Origin: Gordius sp. MW1
Taxonomy: Eukaryota > Nematomorpha > Gordioida > Gordea > Gordiidae
NCBI GenBank assembly: GCA_964036665.1
Contig: OZ038530.1
Span: 6,338,501 to 6,402,500 of the forward strand
DNA: 64,000 nucleotides
Direction: 5' to 3'
The notes beneath the pieces were generated by a model. The model was not told the DNA's origin and searched no databases. It saw nothing but the letters and a program-made list of their open reading frames with translations. The stretch's first letter is position 1, and each line of letters starts with the position of its first letter. Below are positions 35,101 to 47,100 of the stretch, one piece after another. The translations under genes were made by a program, and so were the position numbers.

Positions 35101-38100
35101 GTATCAAGAAGCATAAGCTCAAATCTAAAAAGACACCTTATGATAATATTATTATTAATTGCTATGCAATTTATGGGCTCGTTACTTGTTGTCCGTCCGT
35201 CCGTCCACCAAATTATTGGCGCCAGCTTTCTGACCTAGAGGTTCGAGTTCAAGCCCAGAAGAGGACAATTTTTTTTAAAATTAAATTAATATTTTGTTCT
35301 TGTTAATACCATTGATAATATGACTTTTTGACCTTCCGCTGGCTACGGACCAATGAAAAAAATGACCATTGGCCAAATAAAACGGAATTTTTTTTCCGTT
35401 TTTGAATTGGGCATATTAGTTTAACATTGATAATTACCCTATGCCCTACCTACAGAAGCCTATGCCTCTACTGATATGGGTCCCTGTGCCCCTACAAAAG
35501 CCTATGTCTTTACTGATGCTGGTTCGAATCCCGGATATGGCTTTTTATTTTTTTTAAATTAAATTAATATATTGTTCTTGTTAATACCATTGATAATGTG
35601 ACTTTTTGGGCGCCCGCTGGCTACTGACCAATGAAAAAAATGACCATTGGCCAAAGTATAAATCGAAATTTTTTTTTCGTTTTTGAATTGGTTAACATTG
35701 ATAATTACCCTGTGCCCTCCCCTAAAAGGGCCTATGCCTCTATTGATATGGGTCCCTTTGCCCCTACAAAAGCCTATGCCTCTACTGATGTTGGTTCGAA
35801 TCCCGGCGAGGGCAAAATTTTTATTTTTAAATTAAATTAATATATTGTTCTTGTTAATACCCTTGATAATATAACTTTTTAACCGTGAAAAAATCACCAT
35901 TGGCCAAATTGTGATTCGAAATTTTTTTTCATCTTTTTTTCAAATTAATATATTGTTCTTGTTAATACTATTGATAATGTGACTTTTTAGCCGTCCGCTG
36001 GCTACTCACCAATGTTTATAAATCGAAATTTTTATTTTCGTTTTTAAATTGGTATATTAGGTTACCATTGATAATGACCCTATGCCCTCCCCTACAAGGG
36101 CCTATGCCTCTACTTTATGATAGTATATTATATAATTACAATAAAATAAATAAATAATTTGTATATTTACTTGTTTTTTGTAACAACTTTTGCATTCTTT
36201 TTTTTAATATTTAATAAATACTTATTTCTAAATTTTAGGCGGTTTGACATAAATTAATAATACTCAAAACTTGAAGATTCTTTTTTTTATTTTATAAATA
36301 TGTATTCTGATTGACGTTTGTCCCCCCCTAGGCATTCTCGCCCCTTCCTACCTTTCTCGCCCATAAATTGCATAGCAAACATGCTACTTTTATACGGAGT
36401 ATAAAAAAGTTCCCCCTTCCCTTTCCCTACTCCCCTTCCCCTACTCCCCCTTCCCACGAGGGCCGAAGGCCCGAGTTTATATATAAGTATATATCTTAGA
36501 TACAAATTTTAATACCTTTTTCAAATATAAAGGATACTTGTATTTTTTGTTAAATTATAGTATCTTAAATACAAAAAGATCAATATCTTCTTTCAGCCAT
36601 TTTACATATAATGTTCAAGCTTCAATGGCCTTGGATTAAACTTCGAGAAAATGAACCTATAAAGAATAAACTTTTAGTGTTAATGAAAAAAGGGATTGAA
36701 ACCCCTAGAATTGATAATGAAAGAACTGTCAATTCCGAGATATCATTTTTTGACGAGGAAGTAGAGGGCGGATTGGAGGATGATATCTTATCGCAATTTT
36801 TTGAAGCGAGGGACAAAACATTTTAAATAAATTTCCTGCTTTAAAAAATTTGTTTTTTAAGTATAATACTCCAATCCCCTCATCTGCCCCTGTGGAGCGG
36901 GTTTTTAGTATAGCTAATGCTGTACTAACTGCCAAGCGTTCCTGCTTATAAGACGACAATTTTGAAAAACAGTTATTATTAAAAATCAATAAGAAAATTT
37001 TTTTATAAATAAATAATCTTTATGTCATATCCATGAGAATTCCATATTTGGTTACCACACGTGATGGGGATGACACGTGATGAGGGGAAAGCTAAGCTAA
37101 AGGAGAAGGAAGGTCATGAAATTTGGGCGGGTAGTTAAGTAGCACAAGGATACAGCAAAACAAAGCCGTAAATTACGACTTGGCCCGAAAGAAGGATCAG
37201 AAAGAAGCAAGGATACAACAAACCCTAGTAATAAATATTGAATTGGCACAAGAAACGTAGGGGAAAACTAGAACTGTCAGATAAGGATTCCAGAGGCCGT
37301 GGAAAGGCAAGGGAAGTGAAGGGCCATTCATCAAAAGTTGGCATGGAAAAAGGGTTAGAAAAGCAAAGAAGTTTCAAGGAAACTGTTAGGTTCGCCTAGA
37401 CAGGAAATTCACTTAACAGGAAACGAGGGGTTACTACTGTTTTGGACTTTAAATCTGAACGGGAAAGTTACTATGGGTGACGACTATTTGACAACTACCA
37501 ACTACACTTTAAATATTGCTTTATTGTTTCAACTATACACACATGTCGCTGATAATATCATAAGTCTACGATCGGGGTATAACAGGCGTAATAAGAAAGG
37601 GAATACGGGGAATAATGATTGTACAACTATTTGGGATTTTTCAATTGCGACCGGGAATATATTTAACAGTCAGTTTTTCTCGGGGGAGGGGAAAATCACT
37701 CTATCGAAACTTGTTCAAAAATCAACGCTCTTCTTCGTATCCCTTTTGCTGGGGCTTATATAGGTTTTATATTCCCTTGGCCTAGATCTTTATCCTTGAA
37801 ACTTCTTTGCTTTTCTAACCCTTTTTCCATGCCAACTTTTGATGAATGGCCCTTCACTTCCCTTGCCTTTCCACGGCCTCTGGAATCCTTATCTGACAGT
37901 TCTAGGTTTCCCCTACCTTTCTTGTGCCAATTCAATATTTATTACCCGGTTCTGTCGCATTCTTGCTTCTTTCTGCTACCTCTTTCAGGCCAAGTTTTAA
38001 TTTATAGCTGTATCCTTGCACTACTTAACTACCCGCCCAAACTTCATGACCTTCCTTCTCCTTTAGCTTAGCTTTCCCCTCATCACGTGTCATCCCCATC

Positions 38101-41100
38101 ACGTGTGGTAACCAAATATGGAATTCTCATGGATATGACACCTCCCTTTTTTCGGGCATCAAGTTTCGGGGGGGGGGGTCTTTTGGTTGCGTGTTCACGA
38201 TGGCTGAAACCAGTGGTCGCAGGTGGGTGAAACAGATGGTTGGTTCAGGTGGGTGGAACAAGTGGTTGTCGCAGGTGGGTGGAACAAGTGGTTGTCTCAG
38301 GTGGGTGGAACAAGTGGTGGGGTCTTTGAATGGTTGGGATTCTCCAATTTTGATCGTTCGCTTCCTAGTTCTTGTTTAAGTTTTCCAGTTTCTATTTTGC
38401 TCCTTTCGATTGTCCTTGTGATACGTCACCTATTATTAAATATAAATGCTGCCCGATCCCTACTACAGGATCAGTAGCCATGTCACCCTTCTAATTTTAA
38501 ACACTTTCAAGTCATAAACCCTTTTATTTCCAAGACTCTTTGTTATCATCCAAGAATAACACATCACTCGGTGATTAAATTATATACATAACCGAACACA
38601 CAATGAATAATTATATCAATACCACGTCACACGAAAAATCTATTATATAAATAACAGTTTACACGGAAAACAGATTATATACATAGACGGGCAATTGTCT
38701 CGTCGTTTTTTACTCCTTCATTTCTTCTAGTTTGAAATTTTTCAACCTCTCTTCAATTTCCTCCCAAATGTTAGTTGGGGGTTTAGATTTCGTCTGGGTT
38801 TCTCCCTCTGTCTGGGTCCCTATACTCTTAAAATTGTCCTCCCTTTTCGCTTTCTCCACCTTTTCTCTAGTCCATCTCCTTTTTATCCCTCTATTTGTAC
38901 ATTTTCTCCCCCTGCTCCTCCAGGGGCATGTCTGCCACCGATGAGTCCCTCGCTCATCACATATGTAACAGATAATACCCTCCATCTGTACATCTGCCCA
39001 GTACCGACATTGCCATGTTCTATGGCTACTATATTCCCAACACACTTTGCAATGCACCTATAATAAAATCATTTCATTTCTTACTCAGGATCGCGAGTTA
39101 TAACATGTTTATACTTAAATTACACTCTTTATTTACACACATCTATATATATATATATATATAATTTTTTTTTTATCGCTTCCTTAATTGGTCCACATGT
39201 CTCCATAATTCTGCTCCATTTTCTATAGCCACTCTTAACCTCCATTCCCCTTCAATTGCTATCACTATCCCTTTTTCCCATTTATACTGCCCCTGATACA
39301 TCTTTACCCATACTTTATCCCCTAATTTAAACCTAATCATATTAGATGTCGCTGTCCTGCTATCGTTTTTCTTTAAGGCATCTAGGGGCATTCTCCCCTG
39401 TCGTCCTATAAATTTCATTGATGGGGACTTTCCCTCCAAGCCCTTCGCATTGTGGTACATCATTTGCATTTGCCATTGTTCGCCCTGTCCATGTTTCTCT
39501 TTTCTAATCCATCCCTTTACAATACCCACCATCCTTTCCGCTTGTCCATTTGAACTTGGATGATAAGGCACTGTAATTATATGTTCGATACCCTGACTTC
39601 CACAAAATTCCTTAAAATTTCTACTGATAAATGCCGGTCCTCCGTCCGATACTATCCTTTTTGGCAGCCCATATCTGGCTAATAACTCTTTTAAAATCCG
39701 AATAACTATTCTCGTGGAACTTCCACTTACCTTTGCGTATTCCACCCATTTGGTGCAGGCATCTACTACTATAAAATACACCCTTCCCATAAACTCAAAG
39801 AAGTCAAGATGGATCCGATCCCAGGGCTGTTGCGCCTTCGTCCAACTACTCCTTTTTTCTTTTGGTGGCATCGCCGCTATTAGGTTACATGCCTCAGTAT
39901 AAACATGTTATAACTCGCGATCCTGAGTAAGAAATGAAATGATTTTATTATAGGTGCATTGCAAAGTGTGTTGGGAATATAGTAGCCATAGAACATGGCA
40001 ATGTCGGTACTGGGCAGATGTACAGATGGAGGGTATTATCTGTTACATATGTGATGAGCGAGGGACTCATCGGTGGCAGACATGCCCCTGGAGGAGCAGG
40101 GGGAGAAAATGTACAAATAGAGGGATAAAAAGGAGATGGACTAGAGAAAAGGTGGAGAAAGCGAAAAGGGAGGACAATTTTAAGAGTATAGGGACCCAGA
40201 CAGAGGGAGAAACCCAGACGAAATCTAAACCCCCAACTAACATTTGGGAGGAAATTGAAGAGAGGTTGAAAAATTTCAAACTAGAAGAAATGAAGGAGTA
40301 AAAAACGACGAGACAATTGCCCGTCTATGTATATAATCTGTTTTCCGTGTAAACTGTTATTTATATAATAGATTTTTCGTGTGACGTGGTATTGATATAA
40401 TTATTCATTGTGTGTTCGGTTATGTATATAATTTAATCACCGAGTGATGTGTTATTCTTGGATGATAATAAAGAGTCTTGGAAATAAAAGGGTTTATGAC
40501 TTGAAAGTGTTTAAAATTAGAAGGGTGACATGGCTACTGATCCTGTAGTAGGGATCGGGCAGCATTTATATTTAATAATAGGTGACGTATCACAAGGACA
40601 ATCAAAAGGAGCAAAATAGAAACTGGAAAACTTAAACAAGAACTAGGAAGCGAACGATCAAAATTGGAGAATCCCAACCATTCAAAGACCCCACCACTTG
40701 TTCCACCCACCTGAGACAACCACTTGTTCCACCCACCTGAGACAACCACTTGTTCCACCCACCTGCGACAACCACTTGTTCCACCCACCTGAACCAACCA
40801 TCTGTTTCACCCACCTGCGACCACTGGTTTCAGCCATCGTGAACACGCAACCAAAAGACCCCCCCCCGAAACTTGATGCCCGAAAAAAGGGAGGTGTCAT
40901 ATCCATGAGAATTCCATATTTGGTTACCACACGTGATGGGGATGACACGTGATGAGGGGAAAGCTAAGCTAAAGGAGAAGGAAGGTCATGAAATTTGGGC
41001 GGGTAGTTAAGTAGTGCAAGGATACAGCTATAAATTAAAACTTGGCCTGAAAGAGGTAGCAGAAAGAAGCAAGAATGCGGCAGAACCGGGTAATAAATAT

Positions 41101-44100
41101 TGAATTGGCACAAGAAAGGTAGGGGAAACCTAGAACTGTCAGATAAGGATTCCAGAGGCCGTGGAAAGGCAAGGGAAGTGTAGGGCCATTCATCAAAAGT
41201 TGGCATGGAAAAAGGGTTAGAAAAGCAAAGAAGTTTCAAGGATAAAGATCTAGGCCAAGGGAATATAAAACCTATATAAGCCCCAGCAAAAGGGATACGA
41301 AGCAGAGCGTTGATTTTTGAACAAGTTTCGATAGAGTGATTTTCCCCTCCCCCGAGAAAAACTGACTGTTAAATATATTCCCGGTCGCAATTGAAAAATC
41401 CCAAATAGTTGTACAATCATTATTCCCCGTATTCCCTTTTTTATTACGCCTGTTATACAAACTGTTAAGTTCGCCTAGACAGGAAATTCACTTAACAGGA
41501 AACGAGGGGTTACTACTGTTTTGGACTTTAAATCTGAACGGGAAAGTTACTATGGGTGACGACTATTTGACAACTACCAACTACACTTTAAATATTGCTT
41601 TATTGTTTCAACTATACACCCATGTCGCTGATAATATCATAAGTCTACGATCGGGGTATAACAGGCGTAATAAGAAAGGGAATACGGGGAATAATGATTG
41701 TACAACTATTTGGGATTTTTCAATTGCGACCGGGAATATATTTAACAGTCAGTTTTTCTCGGGGGAGGGGAAAATCACTCTATCGAAACTTGTTCAAAAA
41801 TCAACGCTCTGCTTCGTATCCCTTTTGCTGGGGCTTATATAGGTTTTATATTCCCTTGGCCTAGATCTTTATCCTTGAAACTTCTTTGCTTTTCTAACCC
41901 TTTTTCCATGCCAACTTTTGATGAATGGCCCTTCACTTCCCTTGCCTTTCCACGGCCTCTGGAATCCTTATCTGACAGTTCTAGGTTTCCCCTACCTTTC
42001 TTGTGCCAATTCAATATTTATTACCCGGTTCTGCCGCATTCTTGCTTCTTTCTGCTACCTCTTTCAGGCCAAGTTTTAATTTATAGCTGTATCCTTGCAC
42101 TACTTAACTACCCGCCCAAATTTCATGACCTTCCTTCTCCTTTAGCTTAGCTTTCCCCTCATCACGTGTCATCCCCATCACGTGTGGTAACCAAATATGG
42201 AATTCTCATGGATATGACACCTCCCTTTTTTCGGGCATCAAGTTTCGGGGGGGGGGGGGGGGGGGTCTTTTGGTTGCGTGTTCACGATGGCTGAAACCAG
42301 TGGTCGCAGGTGGGTGAAACAGATGGTTGGTTCAGGTGGGTGGAACAAGTGGTTGTCGCAGGTGGGTGGAACAAGTGGTTGTCTCAGGTGGGTGGAACAA
42401 GTGGTTGTCTCAGGTGGGTGGAACAAGTGGTGGGGTCTTTGAATGGTTGGGATTCTCCAATTTTGATCGTTCGCTTCCTAGTTCTTGTTTAAGTTTTCCA
42501 GTTTCTATTTTGCTCCTTTTGATTGTCCTTGTGATACGTCACCTATTATTAAATATAAATGCTGCCCGATCCCTACTACAGGATCAGTAGCCATGTCACC
42601 CTTCTAATTTTAAACACTTTCAAGTCATAAACCCTTTTATTTCCAAGACTCTTTATTATCATCCAAGAATAACACATCACTCGGTGATTAAATTATATAC
42701 ATAACCGAACACACAATGAATAATTATATCAATACCACGTCACACGAAAAATCTATTATATAAATAACAGTTTACACGGAAAACAGATTATATACATAGA
42801 CGGGCAATTGTCTCGTCGTTTTTTAATCCTTCATTTCTTCTAGTTTGAAATTTTTCAACCTCTCTTCAATTTCCTCCCAAATGTTAGTTGGGGGTTTAGA
42901 TTTCGTCTGGGTTTCTCCCTCTGTCTGGGTCCCTATACTCTTAAAATTGTCCTCCCTTTTCGCTTTCTCCACCTTTTCTCTAGTCCATCTCCTTTTTATC
43001 CCTCTATTTGTACATTTTCTCCCCCTGCTCCTCCAGGGGCATGTCTGCCACCGATGAGTCCCTCGCTCATCACATATGTAACAGATAATACCCTCCATCT
43101 GTACATCTGCCCAGTACCGACATTGCCATGTTCTATGGCTACTATATTCCCAACACACTTTGCAATGCACCTATAATAAAATCATTTCATTTCTTACTCA
43201 GGATCGCGAGTTATAACATGTTTATACTTAAATTACACTCTTTATTTACACACATCTATATATATATATATATATAATTTTTTTTTTTTATCGCTTCCTT
43301 AATTGGTCCACATGTCTCCATAATTCTGCTCCATTTTCTATAGCCACTCTTAACCTCCATTCCCCTTCAATTGCTATCACTATCCCTTTTTCCCATTTAT
43401 ACTGCCCCTGATACATCTTTACCCATACTTTATCCCCTAATTTAAACCTAATCATATTAGATGTCGCTGTCCTGCTATCGTTTTTCTTTAAGGCATCTAG
43501 GGGCATTCTCCCCTGTCGTCCTATAAATTTCATTGATGGGGACTTTCCCTCCAAGCCCTTCGCATTGTGGTACATCATTTGCATTTGCCATTGTTCGCCC
43601 TGTCCATGTTTCTCTTTTCTAATCCATCCCTTTACAATACCCACCATCCTTTCCGCTTGTCCATTTGAACTTGGATGATAAGGCACTGTAATTATATGTT
43701 CGATACCCTGACTTCCACAAAATTCCTTAAAATTTCTACTGATAAATGCCGGTCCTCCGTCCGATACTATCCTTTTTGGCAGCCCATATCTGGCTAATAA
43801 CTCTTTTAAAATCCGAATAACTATTCTCGTGGAACTTCCACTTACCTTTGCGTATTCCACCCATTTGGTGCAGGCATCTACTACTATAAAATACACCTTT
43901 CCCATACACTCAAAGAAGTCAAGATGGATCCGATCCCAGGGCTGTTGCGCCTTCGTCCAACTACTCCTTTTTTCTTTTGGTGGCATCGAAAGGAGTTACA
44001 ATCTTTTTTAGGGTTGGTAAACTACTACCACAAATATATACCGCGATTTGCAGCCCGCGCAGGAATACTTTACGATCTTATAAAAGTCAATACCATTTTC

Positions 44101-47100
44101 CAATGGGATCAGAAAGCAGAAACAAGTTTTCAAGAGCTTAAAGAATGCGTCGTAAATGCTCCTGTGTTAAGATGTTTCAGCCCAGATAAGGAAATACATA
44201 TCGTGGTAGATGCGTCACAAGAAGCGATCGGAGGGGCCTTACTCCAGGTAGTTGATGGAATGGAGTTACCAGTGATGTATTTTTCACGCAAATTTCGAGA
44301 TCCGGAATTAAGGTACTCTGTTATTGAAAAAGAAGCGTTAGCAGTGGTATATGGACTGGTAAAGTGTCGAGAATACATAGTCGGCAAGCACTTTATAGTG
44401 TATACGGATCACAAGCCACTGGTATCGTTATTTCGGAAAGACAATCATGACTTAATGTTATCGTCGCGACTACAAAGATGGTTAGTAGTGGTAGGAGCCT
44501 TCGACATGAACATAGTTTATCGTCAAGGGAAGGATAATTATCTAGCAGATACCCTATCACGCATGCATATGGAAGAAAAAATAGTCGGTTCAGAGGACAA
44601 AGAAAGCAACGAATCAGTGGAAGCGATCTACAATCAAGATGATACCCCTTGTATTTTACATATCGCCGAAGGAGGTCCAATATCGTGGAATGATGTGAAA
44701 GAAGAATCTAAAAATGATGCGGAAATGATAAAGTTAAAAAAATGCCTGCGAGGAGAGGCAGATTGGCCACTGGCGTTATTAGGATATAAAAAGGTGAAGA
44801 AACAAATGAGTGTGGTCGACGAATGTGTGGTTAAAGGTTTGCGATTAGTGATACCTAAGAATCTTAGGAACCAAGTATTAGAAGAACTACATCGAGGACA
44901 TCAGGGCATTGTAAAAATGAAACGGTGGGCACGGGAATACGCGTGGTGGCCCGAACTATCTAAAGATATAGAAAATGTATGTCGCAGTTGCGAGGCATGT
45001 TAATAGCGGCGATGCCACCAAAAGAAAAAAGGAGTAGTTGGACGAAGGCGCAACAGCCCTGGGATCGGATCCATCTTGACTTCTTTGAGTGTATGGGAAA
45101 GGTGTATTTTATAGTAGTAGATGCCTGCACCAAATGGGTGGAATACGCAAAGGTAAGTGGAAGTTCCACGAGAATAGTTATTCGGATTTTAAAAGAGTTA
45201 TTAGCCAGATATGGGCTGCCAAAAAGGATAGTATCGGACGGAGGACCGGCATTTATCAGTAGAAATTTTAAGGAATTTTGTGGAAGTCAGGGTATCGAAC
45301 ATATAATTACAGTGCCTTATCATCCAAGTTCAAATGGACAAGCGGAAAGGATGGTGGGTATTGTAAAGGGATGGATTAGAAAAGAGAAACATGGACAGGG
45401 CGAACAATGGCAAATGCAAATGATGTACCACAATGCGAAGGGCTTGGAGGGAAAGTCCCCATCAATGAAATTTATAGGACGACAGGGGAGAATGCCCCTA
45501 GATGCCTTAAAGAAAAACGATAGCAGGACAGCGACATCTAATATGATTAGGTTTAAATTAGGGGATAAAGTATGGGTAAAGATGTATCAGGGGCAGTATA
45601 AATGGGAAAAAGGGATAGTGATAGCAATTGAAGGGGAATGGAGGTTAAGAGTGGCTATAGAAAATGGAGCAGAATTATGGAGACATGTGGACCAATTAAG
45701 GAAGCGATAAAAAAAAAAAAAATTATATATATATATATATATAGATGTGTGTAAATAAAGAGTGTAATTTAAGTATAAACATGTTATAACTCGCGATCCT
45801 GAGTAAGAAATGAAATGATTTTATTATAGGTGCATTGCAAAGTGTGTTGGGAATATAGTAGCCATAGAACATGGCAATGTCGGTACTGGGCAGATGTACA
45901 GATGGAGGGTATTATCTGTTACATATGTGATGAGCGAGGGACTCATCGGTGGCAGACATGCCCCTGGAGGAGCAGGGGGAGAAAATGTACAAATAGAGGG
46001 ATAAAAAGGAGATGGACTAGAGAAAAGGTGGAGAAAGCGAAAAGGGAGGACAATTTTAAGAGTATAGGGACCCAGACAGAGGGAGAAACCCAGACGAAAT
46101 CTAAACCCCCAACTAACATTTGGGAGGAAATTGAAGAGAGGTTGAAAAATTTCAAACTAGAAGAAATGAAGGAGTAAAAAACGACGAGACAATTGCCCGT
46201 CTATGTATATAATCTGTTTTCCGTGTAAACTGTTATTTATATAATAGATTTTTCGTGTGACGTGGTATTGATATAATTATTCATTGTGTGTTCGGTTATG
46301 TATATAATTTAATCACCGAGTGATGTGTTATTCTTGGATGATAATAAAGAGTCTTGGAAATAAAAGGGTTTATGACTTGAAAGTGTTTAAAATTAGAAGG
46401 GTGACATGGCTACTGATCCTGTAGTAGGGATCGGGCAGCATTTATATTTAATAATAGGTGACGTATCACAAGGACAATCAAAAGGAGCAAAATAGAAACT
46501 GGAAAACTTAAACAAGAACTAGGAAGCGAACGATCAAAATTGGAGAATCCCAACCATTCAAAGACCCCACCACTTGTTCCACCCACCTGAGACAACCACT
46601 TGTTCCACCCACCTGAGACAACCACTTGTTCCACCCACCTGCGACAACCACTTGTTCCACCCACCTGAACCAACCATCTGTTTCACCCACCTGCGACCAC
46701 TGGTTTCAGCCATCGTGAACACGCAACCAAAAGACCCCCCCCCCCGAAACTTGATGCCCGAAAAAAGGGAGGTGTCATATCCATGAGAATTCCATATTTG
46801 GTTACCACACGTGATGGGGATGACACGTGATGAGGGGAAAGCTAAGCTAAAGGAGAAGGAAGGTCATGAAATTTGGGCGGGTAGTTAAGTAGCACAAGGA
46901 TACAGCAAAACAAAGCCGTAAATTACGACTTGGCCCGAAAGAAGGATCAGAAAGAAGCAAGGATACAACAAACCCTAGTAATAAATATTGAATTGGCACA
47001 AGAAACGTAGGGGAAAACTATAACTGTCAGTTGAAGTTTCCAAAGGCCGTGGGAAAACCTTGGAAGTTAGGGACATTCATCACGAAATTGGCGCGGTAAA

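Noticed and set aside
34914..35114. A minus-strand EDRF1 exon at the start of the intron-9 hAT
   Set aside because: It is the antisense of the BED finger of the hAT transposase, and lies inside the 8-bp target duplications.
37473..38071. Open frames of 91-96 codons inside the inverted LTRs (also 41,552-42,150)
   Set aside because: They lie wholly within LTR sequence, overlapping the TATA region on the opposite strand; they are conserved only because the LTR copies are near-identical.
38732..38944. 70-codon Ser/Phe/Leu-rich frame antisense to the knuckle ORF
   Set aside because: It is a shadow frame; the sense frame has clear CCHC motifs in all four copies.
40690..40805. CRISPR-like array (regular repeats)
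   Set aside because: The units are contiguous 26-bp tandem repeats without unique spacers, in eukaryotic DNA, inside an LTR element.
40698..40952. Pro/His/Thr repeat protein and its Trp/Gly-rich antisense partner (also at 38.2, 42.3 and 46.6 kb)
   Set aside because: They arise from the 26-bp minisatellite read in both directions, in untranslated 3' sequence of the LTR element.
43924..44000. A fusion protein joining an upstream sequence to RNase H from position 43,924
   Set aside because: The first 60 nt of that frame are antisense integrase sequence; the sense element starts at about 43,988 after the inversion junction.
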